Source of the DNA: Caulifigura coniformis
GTDB taxonomy: Bacteria; Planctomycetota; Planctomycetia; Planctomycetales; Planctomycetaceae
Length of the DNA: 64,000 nucleotides
Assembly (NCBI RefSeq): GCF_007745175.1
Contig: NZ_CP036271.1
Coordinates: forward strand, 2,559,814-2,623,813
Direction: 5' to 3'
Below, in pieces: positions 36,579-46,132 of the stretch. The position numbers were made by a program, and so were the translations under genes. Position 1 is the first letter of the stretch; each line of letters opens with the position of its first letter. A model generated the notes under the pieces. The model saw only the letters and a program-made list of their open reading frames with translations, did no database searches and was not told the DNA's origin.

Positions 36579-37296
36579 CGGGCTTGCCGGCCTTCTCGCC
36601 GGGAGCTCCCTTCGCTTTGTCGTGATCTTCGAGAGTGATGGCGATGCAGAACGGAGCAGCCACTGATGCACTTTTGCGCCCGACGAAATCGATCGTCTTG
36701 ATCGTCTTTTCCGGGTACGGATTGTCCCAGACCGACGAGTAGACCCTGACCCCCGCGACAGTCTGGTCCGAGTAGTCGTTCTCACCCGCCCACGCGACCT
36801 GCCCCAGGCTCGGTGGCTCGCTGTCGCCTTCGACATACCACCAGTCGCGGACGTCGCGGCCGTAAATCAGTGGAATGCTCGAAGTCGCACCGTCCTCATA
36901 ATGAACGATGTATTCGCCGATCTGGGTCTCGTCCTTCACGACCACCTCCGGCGGAACGTCCGTCTTTCCATGACCGCCATAGCAGGTGGAATGCAGGAGA
37001 TGGATCCGGCCGCAGGTCCGATTGACCGGAATGCCGTCGATGCGGTCCGGAAACTTCTCCAGGATTTTGCCGCCAAGCTGCAGCACTCCCTCCCCGACCT
37101 CGAACACGACATCGTTGAACGTCTGAGTTCCCTTCGGCAGTCGGGAGAGGTGGTTTCCCGGCCCCATGCGTCCGAAACCGTCGTCCAGCTTCTGGTTGGA
37201 CTGTTTCGAGAGGTCGACGGAATGCATTTCGCCCGCCCGAAGCCCCGCCTGTGAACACACCGCAAGAAGCATCGCCGCTGCAAGAATCCGTCGCAT
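36550..37296 (-). CDS. Secreted hypothetical protein
   Basis: A 248-residue protein with a signal peptide (residues 1-22). The mature part starts HSVDLSKQSNQKLDDGFG and includes KGTQTFNDVVFEVGEGVLQLGG, a pattern seen in planctomycete secreted proteins of the carbohydrate-binding, NPCBM-like type; this is a guess. The C-terminal 20 residues are Lys/Gly/Pro-rich. It overlaps the end of the gene at 36108-36578 tail to tail. Confidence 0.7.
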   Translation of the reverse strand: MRRILAAAMLLAVCSQAGLRAGEMHSVDLSKQSNQKLDDGFGRMGPGNHLSRLPKGTQTFNDVVFEVGEGVLQLGGKILEKFPDRIDGIPVNRTCGRIHLLHSTCYGGHGKTDVPPEVVVKDETQIGEYIVHYEDGATSSIPLIYGRDVRDWWYVEGDSEPPSLGQVAWAGENDYSDQTVAGVRVYSSVWDNPYPEKTIKTIDFVGRKSASVAAPFCIAITLEDHDKAKGAPGEKAGKPVSDATPGSR

Positions 37297-37444
37297 GACT
37301 CGACTCCGTTCCGGCCCTGTTGAAGAACACCCGATTGACAGTATCGACTCCCGGAAGCAGGCGAAAGCGGGCTGCGCGAAGCCGGCGAACCTGATAGAGT
37401 GCGGCTCCGATTGAACCTCCGATTTTCACCCCGCGCCGCTGAAC

Positions 37445-38179
37445 ATGTCGAACACCATCACTGCCGCTACGCTGGATGATCTTGCGAAGTACGACACTCC
37501 CACGATCTGCAACGCGATCGAACTGTTCGATGTTCGACCGCGGAACGTGGGGTACATGGACAAGCGGATCGAATGCTGCTTCCCGAAGATGCCGCCGATG
37601 GTCGGGTTTGCCTCGACGGCGACGTTTCGCAGTTTGGCGCTGCCGCGCAAGCAGGGGGACGCCTACGCTTCACTCTCACAGCAGGTGGAAAGGTTCGCCG
37701 AGTTGCCCGGTCCCGCCGTCGTCGTCTTCCAGGACCTCGACAGCCCCTGCGTCTCCGCGACGTTCGGCGAAGTGATGTGCTCGATCTACAAGGGCTTCGG
37801 CGCGAAGGGGATCATCACCTCCGGAGCCGGCCGCGATCTTGACCAGGTCGAAGCCATTGGCTTCCAGGCCTTCACTGACGGAACGATCTGCTCGCACGGC
37901 TACTGCCACACGCTCGCACTGCATGTGCCGATCACAGTCGGCGGCGTCGCGATTGAACCCGGCGATCTCCTCCATGGCGACCGCAACGGCGTGTCGACGA
38001 TCCCCCTCGACATCGCCAGCGAAGTCCCGCAGGTCTCCAAGGAACTGATGGACGCCGAGCAGGTCGTCCTCGACTACGTCCGCGGCGCCTCGCCGAACGC
38101 GAAAGGCCTGGAAGGCGCCCGAAAAGAATGCGCCGCCATGATGGCCGCCATCAATAAGCGCGTCACCCGGAAGAAGTAG
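37445..38179 (+). CDS. RraA-like / HMG aldolase family protein
   Basis: A 244-residue protein of the RraA fold, which includes 4-hydroxy-4-methyl-2-oxoglutarate/4-carboxy-4-hydroxy-2-oxoadipate aldolases. Key segments are YDTPTICNAIELFDVRP, FGEVMCSIYKGFGAKGIITSGAGRD with the catalytic-loop Arg-Asp, and DLLHGDRNGVSTIP. Members are metal-dependent lyases of aromatic breakdown or modulators of RNase E; the activity here is open. The start is ATG 37445. It stands alone. Confidence 0.85.
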   Translation: MSNTITAATLDDLAKYDTPTICNAIELFDVRPRNVGYMDKRIECCFPKMPPMVGFASTATFRSLALPRKQGDAYASLSQQVERFAELPGPAVVVFQDLDSPCVSATFGEVMCSIYKGFGAKGIITSGAGRDLDQVEAIGFQAFTDGTICSHGYCHTLALHVPITVGGVAIEPGDLLHGDRNGVSTIPLDIASEVPQVSKELMDAEQVVLDYVRGASPNAKGLEGARKECAAMMAAINKRVTRKK

Positions 38180-38208
38180 AACTTGGTGTTCAGCCGTAGG
38201 AACTGTCC

Positions 38209-38625
38209 ATGCCGCGAATCCTTATTGAAGGCGGTGCTGCAGTTTTCAATGGCGACACGCAAGTGACCGACCCTTTGGTGCTACGGTCACTTGCCGGCAT
38301 CGAGTACGATGAGGAGCGATTCACTGACTACATCGGCGGACCGCCCGAGGAAAACGAATTGGCAACAGTGCTCGATGCCGGTGGCACAATCAAGTTTGAC
38401 TATCGTGATGGCGAAGACGTGCTGGTTGCGATAACGGAGTATCGGAGTCATCGACCACTTTCGGATGCGGAACTCCGGCTTCTCGTGGAGTACACGATGG
38501 GACAGTGGTCTGACGGAATCGGGGAGAACTGGACCTGCGAAAGTGCCGGCAAATGTGGCTACACAATCATGTGCCTCACTCCGGGAGACGGCGTTGTTCC
38601 AGTCGTCAAGATTGTCAATGAGTAG
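38209..38625 (+). CDS. Hypothetical protein of atypical base composition
   Basis: A 138-residue acidic protein without signal peptide, containing EYTMGQWSDGIGENW and a C-terminal CxxxxxCxxxxMC segment. Base composition is visibly less GC-rich than the neighbours, with frequent A/T third positions, which suggests more recent acquisition. The size and the WSDGIGE-type segment recall small immunity or accessory proteins, but no family can be named. It lies 29 bp after the RraA-like gene. Confidence 0.6.
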   Translation: MPRILIEGGAAVFNGDTQVTDPLVLRSLAGIEYDEERFTDYIGGPPEENELATVLDAGGTIKFDYRDGEDVLVAITEYRSHRPLSDAELRLLVEYTMGQWSDGIGENWTCESAGKCGYTIMCLTPGDGVVPVVKIVNE

Positions 38626-38986
38626 TCGGGCCCTGTGAGCCGGCCCCTGCAACGAGACATTGCCTGGCAGCCCCGCGATCACATCCGCAACCAACACAAT
38701 CTTTTGGCGACGCCCATTCCGTACGAAGCAGTGCGGACGAATCGGGCTAAAGTCTCTACTTCCGCGGTCTCTCCTCTGACTTCTCTGCGGTGGGATCTCT
38801 TACGCTTTTTCGGCCAGCCCAGCATTCGCATCAAACCAAACTGGCGGACCACTCCAAGCTTCCGTTAAAATTGCCAGATTCGCGTTTTGGTTCGTACGGA
38901 TTCGTTGACGATTCTCCGCCCCCAGCAAGTCGCTTGGTCGGAAATCGAGATGACGCGCCGCTGACGGGCGAGTCTTGGAGGACTGT
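38626..38986. other. Gene-free interval upstream of the SNF2 helicase gene
   Basis: No coding sequence is supported in these 361 bp. The composition remains less GC-rich than the flanking genes in its first half. The promoter of the helicase gene is expected here but was not resolved. Confidence 0.5.
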
Positions 38987-41900
38987 GTGTCGCTGGCTCA
39001 GGTGTTGCAGGCAAAATTCCGGGGAGACGTCCGCTTTCGTGGCCAGGCGTATCTTCAGGCAGAACGCGTCGCCGTGACGCGAGTGACGTCCGACCATCTC
39101 TACGCCGTTGTCCGGGACGGCGTCGAGTACCAGACGCAGCTCAGCCGTGTGAACGGCGAGATGAAGATGTTCTGCACGTGCGTGGGGGAAGGGCAGACCC
39201 GCGATCCCGCGTGTAAGCATCTGTGGGCGACCGTCCTGGCGGTCGACACCGGGAGCTATCTGACGGCCACCGCCCGCGTCGGGCATATTCCTCCGTTTGC
39301 GGCGGAATCGGCTTCGACGTTCGTGATGTCGCCTCTCGAGGAAGAGGAGGAAGGCGGGGGAGACGTCTTCCAGCCCCGCGCCCGTCGCGAGAACGGTGTC
39401 GCTGTCGCCACGCCGACGGCGACAAAACTGCGGGCTCCGAAAAAAGACTGGGAACAAAAGCTGGACGTGATTCGCGAGGCCCACGAGCCAGGCGCCGTCG
39501 CCCGCACCACGGAGAGTCGTGAGCAGGAGATTTTCTTCGAGATCGATCTCACGGAGAGCCGATCGGGCAAGCGGCTGATCGTGCAGACCTCGCAGCGGCA
39601 GCGCCGCGCCAATGGCCAGTGGGGGAAACTGAAGCCGCTGAAGCTGCGTCCTGGCAAGTTCGAGGACATCGAGCATGCGGACGACCGGAAGATCCTGGCC
39701 TACCTGGCGGGCGGAACACCCGAACGGACGAACTGGTACGCCCAGCAGGCGGAATTCCAGACGTCGGTGTTTCGTTACACGCTGCCCCACGAACTGGCGC
39801 TGTTGCTGCTGCCGATGATGTGCGCGACCGGACGGGTCCGCATCGCCGGCGAGAGCGAAAGCGACGGACAGGCCGTCACCTGGGACACGGGGCCGTCGTG
39901 GTCGCTGTGCCTGGCGCTGCGCTCGGCGGAGATGGGCGAGACCTGGCGACTGACGGGCGAATTGCGCCGCGGACAGGAATCGCTGCCGCTGGCCAAGGCC
40001 TCGCTGCTCCTTCCGGGTGGCCTGGCGCTGATCGACCACAAGCTGTCGACGTTCGACGACTTTGGCGCGTTCGAATGGATTGAGACCGTCAACCAGGAGA
40101 ACGGGCTGGAAGTCGCCGGGGGCGAGCAGCAGGAACTGGTCGACCGGCTGCTCGACATGCCGGCGCTTCCCGAACTCGATCTTCCGATGGACCTGCGCCT
40201 GGAAGAAATCCGCGTCAGGCCGACGCCGATGGTCCTGCTGAAATCTCCCAAGGTTCGCGGCTGGAAACATGACCGGCTTCAGGGAGCCGTGCAGTTCGAC
40301 TACGACGGCGCGGTCGTCAACGGCGGGAGCACGCAGTGGGCGATCGTGCAGCGCGAGCGCGGCGTGTGCATCCTGCGCGACCGCGAGTTTGAAGCGGCGG
40401 CGTGGTCACAACTGCAGGCGGCCGGGTTCCGACGCCTGCTCGACCGCTTGCGCGGAGAATCGGACATTGAGATCAGCGTGTCCGACCTGGGCCGGGCGGT
40501 GCGGGCGCTGGTGGAATCGAAGTGGCAGGTGAGAGCGGACGGAAATCCCGTCCGACAGCCCGGGCCGATGGCCTTCCGCGTCGAATCGAGCGTCGACTGG
40601 TTCGAGCTCTCGGCGAAGATCGACTTCGACGGCCGGACGGCGGCGTTTCCGGAACTGCTCTCCGCGCTGGCACGCGGAGACAGCACCATCCGGCTGGACG
40701 ACGGATCGCTCGGCATCCTGCCCGAGGAATGGCTGAAGCAATACGGATGGCTGTCGAGCCTGGCGACCGCGGACGACGACGCGCTGAAGTTCTCGGCGTC
40801 GCAGGTCGGGCTGATCGACGCCCTGCTCGCAGGCGAGCAGATTGTGGAACTTGATGCGGGCTTCCAGCACGTTCGCGACCGACTGCAGAATTTCCAGGGC
40901 GTCGACGCGGACTTCGAGCCGGTCGGATTCCACGGCGAACTCCGGCCGTACCAGCGTGAAGGCGTCGGCTGGCTGAAGTTCCTGCAGGAGTTCCGATTCG
41001 GCGGATGTCTCGCGGACGACATGGGTCTCGGAAAGACCATTCAGCTCCTCGCGCTTCTGCAGGAGCGGAAGCGGCTGCGTGACAAGCACCTGCCGTCGCT
41101 GGTCGTCGTTCCGAAGTCGCTCCTGTTCAACTGGGTCCAGGAAATCCAGCGGTTCACGCCGGAAATGACCCACGTGGAATACACCGGCCTGGAACGGGCG
41201 GCGATGCGCGACAGCCTGGCGACGCACGACATCATCCTGACGACCTACGGAACCCTGCGGCGCGACGTGGGCATCCTGAAGGACATCGTGTTCGACTACT
41301 CGGTGCTCGACGAAGCGCAGACGATCAAGAATGCGGCGTCGCAGGTGGCGAAGGCATCGCGGCTGATCAAGGCGCAGCACCGCCTGGCGCTTTCCGGTAC
41401 GCCGATCGAAAACCACCTGGGCGACCTGTGGTCGATCTTCGAGTACCTGAATCCCGGCATGCTGGGACGCAGCTCGGCGTTCAAGATGCAGACCTCCGAC
41501 GCCTCGGACGAACAGTCGCGGAGGGTCCTCGCGCGGGGACTCAAGCCGTTCGTCCTGCGGCGAACGAAAATGCAGGTGGCCGCGGAACTTCCCGAGAAGA
41601 TGGAAGAGACGATCTTCTGTCAGATGGGCAAGCGGCAGACGCGGCTGTACCACGAACTGCGCGATCACTATCGCAGCTCGCTGCTCGGCCTCGTGAAGGA
41701 GCAGGGACTTGGCAAGTCGAAGCTGCACGTTCTCGAAGCGCTGCTCCGGTTGCGTCAGGCGGCGTGTCACCCGGCGCTGCTCGAACGAGAATCGTCCGAA
41801 GAGGCGTTCGCGAAGCTCGATGTCCTGATCCCCCACCTCGACGAACTGATCCAGGAAGGCCACAAGTCGCTCGTGTTCTCGCAGTTCACGAGCATGCTGG

Positions 41901-42313
41901 CGATCGTCCGGCAGCACCTGGACAAGAAGGGGATCCGCTATGCCTACCTCGACGGCCAGACCAAGAAACGGAAGCAGGTGGTCGACGAGTTCCAGGACGA
42001 TCCCAACTGCCCCGTGTTCCTGATCAGTCTCAAGGCGGGCGGTTTGGGTCTCAACCTGACGGCGGCGGAATACGTGTTCCTGCTCGATCCCTGGTGGAAC
42101 CCGGCCGTCGAGGCGCAGGCCATCGACCGGGCTCACCGCGTCGGACAGACGAAACGGGTGTTCGCCTACCGCCTCATCTGCAAGGACACGGTGGAAGAAA
42201 AGATCCTGGAACTGCAGAAGAAGAAACGCGAACTGGCGGACGCCATCCTCGAAGCCGACGGCGGCCTGATGAAGGACCTGACGGCAGAAGACCTGGAACT
42301 GCTGCTCAGCTGA
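38987..42313 (+). CDS. SWIM-domain SNF2-family helicase
   Basis: A 1108-residue protein. The N-terminus has a SWIM zinc finger (CTC near residue 64, then CKH near 77). An about 550-residue bacterial SNF2-associated region follows. The SNF2/Swi2 ATPase comes next: Walker A DDMGLGKT (about 679), DEAQ box (about 774), SGTPIENHLGDLWS (about 803) and motif V/VI LDPWWNPAVEAQAIDRAHR (about 1032). It should act as a DNA-translocating ATPase in transcription recycling or chromosome maintenance. The GTG at 38987 has GGAGG 6 bp upstream and is preferred over TTG 38975. It is a single gene closed by a bidirectional terminator. Confidence 0.94.
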   Translation: MSLAQVLQAKFRGDVRFRGQAYLQAERVAVTRVTSDHLYAVVRDGVEYQTQLSRVNGEMKMFCTCVGEGQTRDPACKHLWATVLAVDTGSYLTATARVGHIPPFAAESASTFVMSPLEEEEEGGGDVFQPRARRENGVAVATPTATKLRAPKKDWEQKLDVIREAHEPGAVARTTESREQEIFFEIDLTESRSGKRLIVQTSQRQRRANGQWGKLKPLKLRPGKFEDIEHADDRKILAYLAGGTPERTNWYAQQAEFQTSVFRYTLPHELALLLLPMMCATGRVRIAGESESDGQAVTWDTGPSWSLCLALRSAEMGETWRLTGELRRGQESLPLAKASLLLPGGLALIDHKLSTFDDFGAFEWIETVNQENGLEVAGGEQQELVDRLLDMPALPELDLPMDLRLEEIRVRPTPMVLLKSPKVRGWKHDRLQGAVQFDYDGAVVNGGSTQWAIVQRERGVCILRDREFEAAAWSQLQAAGFRRLLDRLRGESDIEISVSDLGRAVRALVESKWQVRADGNPVRQPGPMAFRVESSVDWFELSAKIDFDGRTAAFPELLSALARGDSTIRLDDGSLGILPEEWLKQYGWLSSLATADDDALKFSASQVGLIDALLAGEQIVELDAGFQHVRDRLQNFQGVDADFEPVGFHGELRPYQREGVGWLKFLQEFRFGGCLADDMGLGKTIQLLALLQERKRLRDKHLPSLVVVPKSLLFNWVQEIQRFTPEMTHVEYTGLERAAMRDSLATHDIILTTYGTLRRDVGILKDIVFDYSVLDEAQTIKNAASQVAKASRLIKAQHRLALSGTPIENHLGDLWSIFEYLNPGMLGRSSAFKMQTSDASDEQSRRVLARGLKPFVLRRTKMQVAAELPEKMEETIFCQMGKRQTRLYHELRDHYRSSLLGLVKEQGLGKSKLHVLEALLRLRQAACHPALLERESSEEAFAKLDVLIPHLDELIQEGHKSLVFSQFTSMLAIVRQHLDKKGIRYAYLDGQTKKRKQVVDEFQDDPNCPVFLISLKAGGLGLNLTAAEYVFLLDPWWNPAVEAQAIDRAHRVGQTKRVFAYRLICKDTVEEKILELQKKKRELADAILEADGGLMKDLTAEDLELLLS

Positions 42314-42343
42314 TCTCCGGCGGCCTGTCACAGGAATCCAAAG

Positions 42344-42378
42344 AAAAAGCCCGGCGTCTTCAACACGCCGGGCTTTTT
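42344..42378. terminator. Bidirectional terminator between convergent genes
   Basis: A 14-bp stem AAAAAGCCCGGCGT (42344-42357) / ACGCCGGGCTTTTT (42365-42378) with a 7-nt loop and symmetric A/T flanks lies between the SNF2 gene and the DUF1501 gene. Confidence 0.9.
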
Positions 42379-42385
42379 CTGATGG

Positions 42386-43828
42386 TCAGGCGTTGGAACC
42401 GCGCTGCAGTTCGGGGATGGGCTTGCCGTGGTCGACGATCGGCGTCGGCCGGCCGGCGAAATCCTTGATCATCGTTGCCGGATCGATTCCCAGGTGATTG
42501 TAGATCGTCGCGAGGAAGTCGCCCGGCCCGCAGTGACGCTCCACGACGTCTTCGCCGCGGGAATCGGTCGCTCCGATGACGCGGCCAGGAACGATCCCGC
42601 CGCCGGCCCAGATGTTGGAGAACGCCCGCGGCCAGTGATCGCGCCCCGGCTGGACGGTTCCCGCCGCGGCGCTGGCGTCTCCGGCGCCGGTGCTCGGAGA
42701 GTATTCGATCTTCGGCGTGCGGCCGAACTCTCCGGTGACGACGACCAGCACCCGCTGATCGAGCCCGCGTTCGTAGATGTCTTCAATAAGCGCCGTGACG
42801 GCCTGGTCATAGGCGGCGGCCCGAAACCTGAGGGCATCGAACACGTGGTGGTTGACGGCGTGGTCGTCCCAGTTGTGAACACGCCCGCACAGGCGTCCGT
42901 TGAGGCTCGTGGTGAGGACGTCGACCCCGGCCTCGATCAGTCGCCGGGCCATGAGCAGCTGTTGGCCCCAGGTGTTGCGTCCGTAGCGATCGCGGGTTCG
43001 GTCGTCTTCCTTCGTGAGGTCAAACGCTTCCTTCGTCTGAGGGTTGGTGAGCAGCGTCATCGCCTGCGTTTCGAAGTCATCGAGAGCCGAGAGCTCGCGC
43101 TGCTGGTCGAACGTGCGCTCGAGTGTGTCGAGCGTCTGTCGGAGGGAAATCCGCCGGTCGAGGCGGCGAACTTCACCGAGGTTCGAGAGTCCGATATTGG
43201 GGACCGTGAAGTTCGGCTGGTTCGGATCACCGGAGACGGTGAACGGCGAGTAGGCATCGCCCAGGTAGGCCGGCCCGTTGTATTCGAGTGGCGGGTTGAC
43301 GCCGACATACCGCGGCAATGGCGACTCGCGGGGGCCATCCTGCGACCGCAGGTAGTTGGCGACCGTCATCCAGTCGGGATAGCGCGGCTTGGGCTTGTCG
43401 CGGGTGTCGGGGTCGCCAGAGAGGAGCTGCATCGAGCCGGCGGGGTGGCCGGCGGCGGTCTGCCGCATTGAGCGGAGGACGACGAATTTGTCGGCGATGG
43501 CGGCCTGGCGCGGAAGGAGTTCCGTGAACCTTAGGCCCGGGACCTTCGTGTCGATCGTCGAGAACGGGCCGCGATACTCGGCCGCGGCCTTCGGCTTGGG
43601 GTCGTAGGTGTCGATATGCGAGCACCCGCCCGGCTTCCAGACCATGATGACGGCGGTCTTCTCGCGGTTCGTCGGCGTGCCTGCCTGCGCCTGCAGGCGG
43701 AGGATTCCGGGGAGACTGAGGCTGGCAAAGCCGGCCAGGCCCGCTCGAAGAAAACCGCGACGGCTACCGACGCCGAAGTCCCAGGGGCCGGTGCAGGCCA
43801 ACGGGTGGGGAATGTGGGAATGGCTCAT
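42386..43828 (-). CDS. DUF1501 protein, Tat-exported (sulfatase-like fold)
   Basis: A 480-residue DUF1501 protein. It starts with a twin-arginine signal: SRRGFLRAG followed by a hydrophobic stretch. Family motifs include MVWKPGGCSHIDTYDPKP, HPAGSMQLLSGD and VVVTGEFGRTPKIEY. DUF1501 proteins belong to the alkaline phosphatase/sulfatase-like superfamily; their substrate is unknown. It overlaps the upstream PPC-protein gene by 4 bp (ATGA), so they are translationally linked. It is the last gene of the operon that starts at 48388. Confidence 0.92.
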   Translation of the reverse strand: MSHSHIPHPLACTGPWDFGVGSRRGFLRAGLAGFASLSLPGILRLQAQAGTPTNREKTAVIMVWKPGGCSHIDTYDPKPKAAAEYRGPFSTIDTKVPGLRFTELLPRQAAIADKFVVLRSMRQTAAGHPAGSMQLLSGDPDTRDKPKPRYPDWMTVANYLRSQDGPRESPLPRYVGVNPPLEYNGPAYLGDAYSPFTVSGDPNQPNFTVPNIGLSNLGEVRRLDRRISLRQTLDTLERTFDQQRELSALDDFETQAMTLLTNPQTKEAFDLTKEDDRTRDRYGRNTWGQQLLMARRLIEAGVDVLTTSLNGRLCGRVHNWDDHAVNHHVFDALRFRAAAYDQAVTALIEDIYERGLDQRVLVVVTGEFGRTPKIEYSPSTGAGDASAAAGTVQPGRDHWPRAFSNIWAGGGIVPGRVIGATDSRGEDVVERHCGPGDFLATIYNHLGIDPATMIKDFAGRPTPIVDHGKPIPELQRGSNA

Positions 43829-46125
43829 TTCGACTCCGCAGGTGTCACCCGAATCGAGATCGGTTCCGTGACCAGAATGTCGGCAATGTCTTTGGGCTGG
43901 GCGGCCGCTGTCACCTTTTTGAGTTGCTCGTTGGCTGCGGCGAGGGCGGCGGCGGCTCCCTTTTTCTTTTCGGCGAGTTCCGTGGCAGACTTTTCGGCAT
44001 CAGGCTTCTGTTCAGCGTTTGCCGCGGCGGCGGCCTCGGTCGCCTTCTTCAACTCCCCGTCGATGGTCTGGAGGTCCTGCTCCGCTTTAGTCCTGGCAAG
44101 TTCCGCAATCGGGACGGCCTCAGGATTCAACCGGAATTTCGTAACGGCTCCTCCCAGAAACGCGAGGGTGTAGTCGCCGGGGGGCGTCTTGAGGGTGGCG
44201 GTGTCGATGACGGCCTCCGCCTTTTCCTCGGCGAACACCACTTTCAGTGGGGGAACGGATTCCATACCGGCTCCCTGGGGCTTCAGTGAAACCGAGGCGC
44301 CCTGGAAATCGGAACGGCGCGTCAGCGTGAGCGGCACCGTCAGTTTCTGGCCGGCGACCACTTCGAAGCAGGCCGTGCCGGCCGAGGCGATCGTTGCCGG
44401 CGCCAGGTCCTGCCCTGTCACGGAGACGACGATGTCGCCGAGGAGGCGAGGGCTGGGGATCTCGCTCCAGGAGTCGGTGATTGGCCAGGCATAGGAGGCA
44501 AGATGGCAGGGCCGAGTCACTTCGGTTCCATTGATCACGGCCTTGCCGACGAACGTGGCGCTCGAACGCGAAATCGGGGCATCGGCCCTGGCGGTCAGCA
44601 GCATCAGTCCGCGCGACTTGCCTGCGGGAATCTTAAGACCCCGGGCGGACACGCCCTCCGGCAGTCCCTCCATACCGAGTTCGATGTCGCCATCAAAGCC
44701 GTCCCGGCGAATGGCGACGACCTCGAGGGCCATGGTCGCTCCGCCGCGAAGGGCGAGGGGCTTCGACAGGGCGTTGCGGTCGCCGTTGCGAAGCTCCATG
44801 TGGAGCCCCCAGGCCGCCAGCGCGAAATCGGGCGTCCCCTTCCGGATCACGAGCCTGTAGATGCAGCGCGGGTCGTTCCGGGTGCCTCCGAAGAGGTCCG
44901 TCAGCTGAAGCCTGTGGCGGCCTGTGGTCTTGATCTCGATCTTGCCGAGGACGTCCGACGATCCGGCGTCGAAAGGGGGACCATCGTAGGCGTAGCCGTT
45001 GCTGGAGACTTTGACCGGGCTGGCAATGTCGTTCAGCTCGGCGACATCGGTGGCCGATTCCGATTCGCCTGTCCCGGTCACGTGCTGAACGAGGACCGCG
45101 GGATCGGTCGGAAGGCCGAGTCGCTGGGAGCCAACTTCGACCCACCAGACGTCGCCCGCCGTGGCTTCGAATTCGAACACATCGACATCCGCCGCGGTCG
45201 CGAAGCTGCCGGCGAGATCGCACGGGAGCGTCACCTGCTGCGCCTGGGCGCCGTCGTTGTTGGGCTCCGTTTCGGTGAGGGCCGCTTCCGCTGGAAGACC
45301 GACCGGGGGCCACGAAGCGGCGCTGACACGCCGGGAGCCTGCCTGTCGCGTGGCGATGGCGTCGACCGGCAGTTCGCGAAGCGCGAGGCGATAGTAGAAG
45401 GCCGGGCCTCCCTGAAACGTCAGCTCGTGAACTTTCACGATGTAGCGGCCGTCTTCGGGAACCTGGAAGTCGAGCGCACCGCTCCTCCGTTCCACAACGA
45501 GGTCGCGCCCCATTGCGTCGGCAATGATGACCACCGCCTCGAGCTTGGAATCAATTCCGCGGGACGCGACGTCCACGAATACGCGCTGGCCCCGCTTCCC
45601 CTCGAACGAATAGTGGTCGGCCGAACGGACGGTCATCACCGCGTTGCACACGGCGTTCAGCGGCAGCTCCATGGCGGTCTCGACCGATGTGTTGCCGGCC
45701 TTCTGGACGATCTCCGGGAGGTTCCCAACCGAGAAAATCCGTGACGTCGACAGCCCCAGGCGGCACTGGACGCGGGCTTCATAGATGCCCGCGGGGCAGT
45801 CGGTCGCGATTGTCACGACGAACTGCATCGGGAGCGGCTTGCCGTCGGCATCGAGCCGGGGTGCCGCCGAAAGTCGCGAGTCGGAGAACAGGAGGGTGGA
45901 GACATCTTCGAGATGGTCGCCCGTGATCGTGACGTTGACCTGAGTGCCCGCCTGCCCGCCCATCGGCATCGTCGTCAGGAGCCGGGGGGCGGGTAGCCCG
46001 ACGGACTGCGCCGGGCAGACTGCCGGGACGGCCAACAGGACCAGCAGCGCCGTCGCGGTCCGTCTGGCCTGCTGAAACGCGGTGCGGAGCGAAGGTGTCG
46101 GAAGTGTGCAGAACATGGCAGCCAT
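43825..46125 (-). CDS. Large secreted PPC-domain protein
   Basis: A 766-residue exported protein. It has a signal peptide (hydrophobic about residues 22-38), an N-terminal IPT/TIG-like Ig domain (LTTMPMGGQAGTQVNVTITG) and two bacterial pre-peptidase C-terminal (PPC-like) domains, the second announced by ETEPNND. Further beta-rich domains follow. A C-terminal Ala/Lys/Glu-rich coiled coil covers about residues 670-745. It probably acts as a surface scaffold or binding protein. It lies between a DUF1549/DUF1553 gene (7 bp gap) and a DUF1501 gene (4 bp overlap). Confidence 0.88.
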   Translation of the reverse strand: MAAMFCTLPTPSLRTAFQQARRTATALLVLLAVPAVCPAQSVGLPAPRLLTTMPMGGQAGTQVNVTITGDHLEDVSTLLFSDSRLSAAPRLDADGKPLPMQFVVTIATDCPAGIYEARVQCRLGLSTSRIFSVGNLPEIVQKAGNTSVETAMELPLNAVCNAVMTVRSADHYSFEGKRGQRVFVDVASRGIDSKLEAVVIIADAMGRDLVVERRSGALDFQVPEDGRYIVKVHELTFQGGPAFYYRLALRELPVDAIATRQAGSRRVSAASWPPVGLPAEAALTETEPNNDGAQAQQVTLPCDLAGSFATAADVDVFEFEATAGDVWWVEVGSQRLGLPTDPAVLVQHVTGTGESESATDVAELNDIASPVKVSSNGYAYDGPPFDAGSSDVLGKIEIKTTGRHRLQLTDLFGGTRNDPRCIYRLVIRKGTPDFALAAWGLHMELRNGDRNALSKPLALRGGATMALEVVAIRRDGFDGDIELGMEGLPEGVSARGLKIPAGKSRGLMLLTARADAPISRSSATFVGKAVINGTEVTRPCHLASYAWPITDSWSEIPSPRLLGDIVVSVTGQDLAPATIASAGTACFEVVAGQKLTVPLTLTRRSDFQGASVSLKPQGAGMESVPPLKVVFAEEKAEAVIDTATLKTPPGDYTLAFLGGAVTKFRLNPEAVPIAELARTKAEQDLQTIDGELKKATEAAAAANAEQKPDAEKSATELAEKKKGAAAALAAANEQLKKVTAAAQPKDIADILVTEPISIRVTPAESK

Positions 46126-46132
46126 CGCCGGC

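Noticed and set aside
40406-42331. A 641-codon open frame on the minus strand opposite the SNF2 helicase
   Set aside because: It is fully antisense to a gene with unmistakable helicase motifs. Its translation is Arg/Leu/Asp-rich with no family pattern, as expected in GC-rich DNA.
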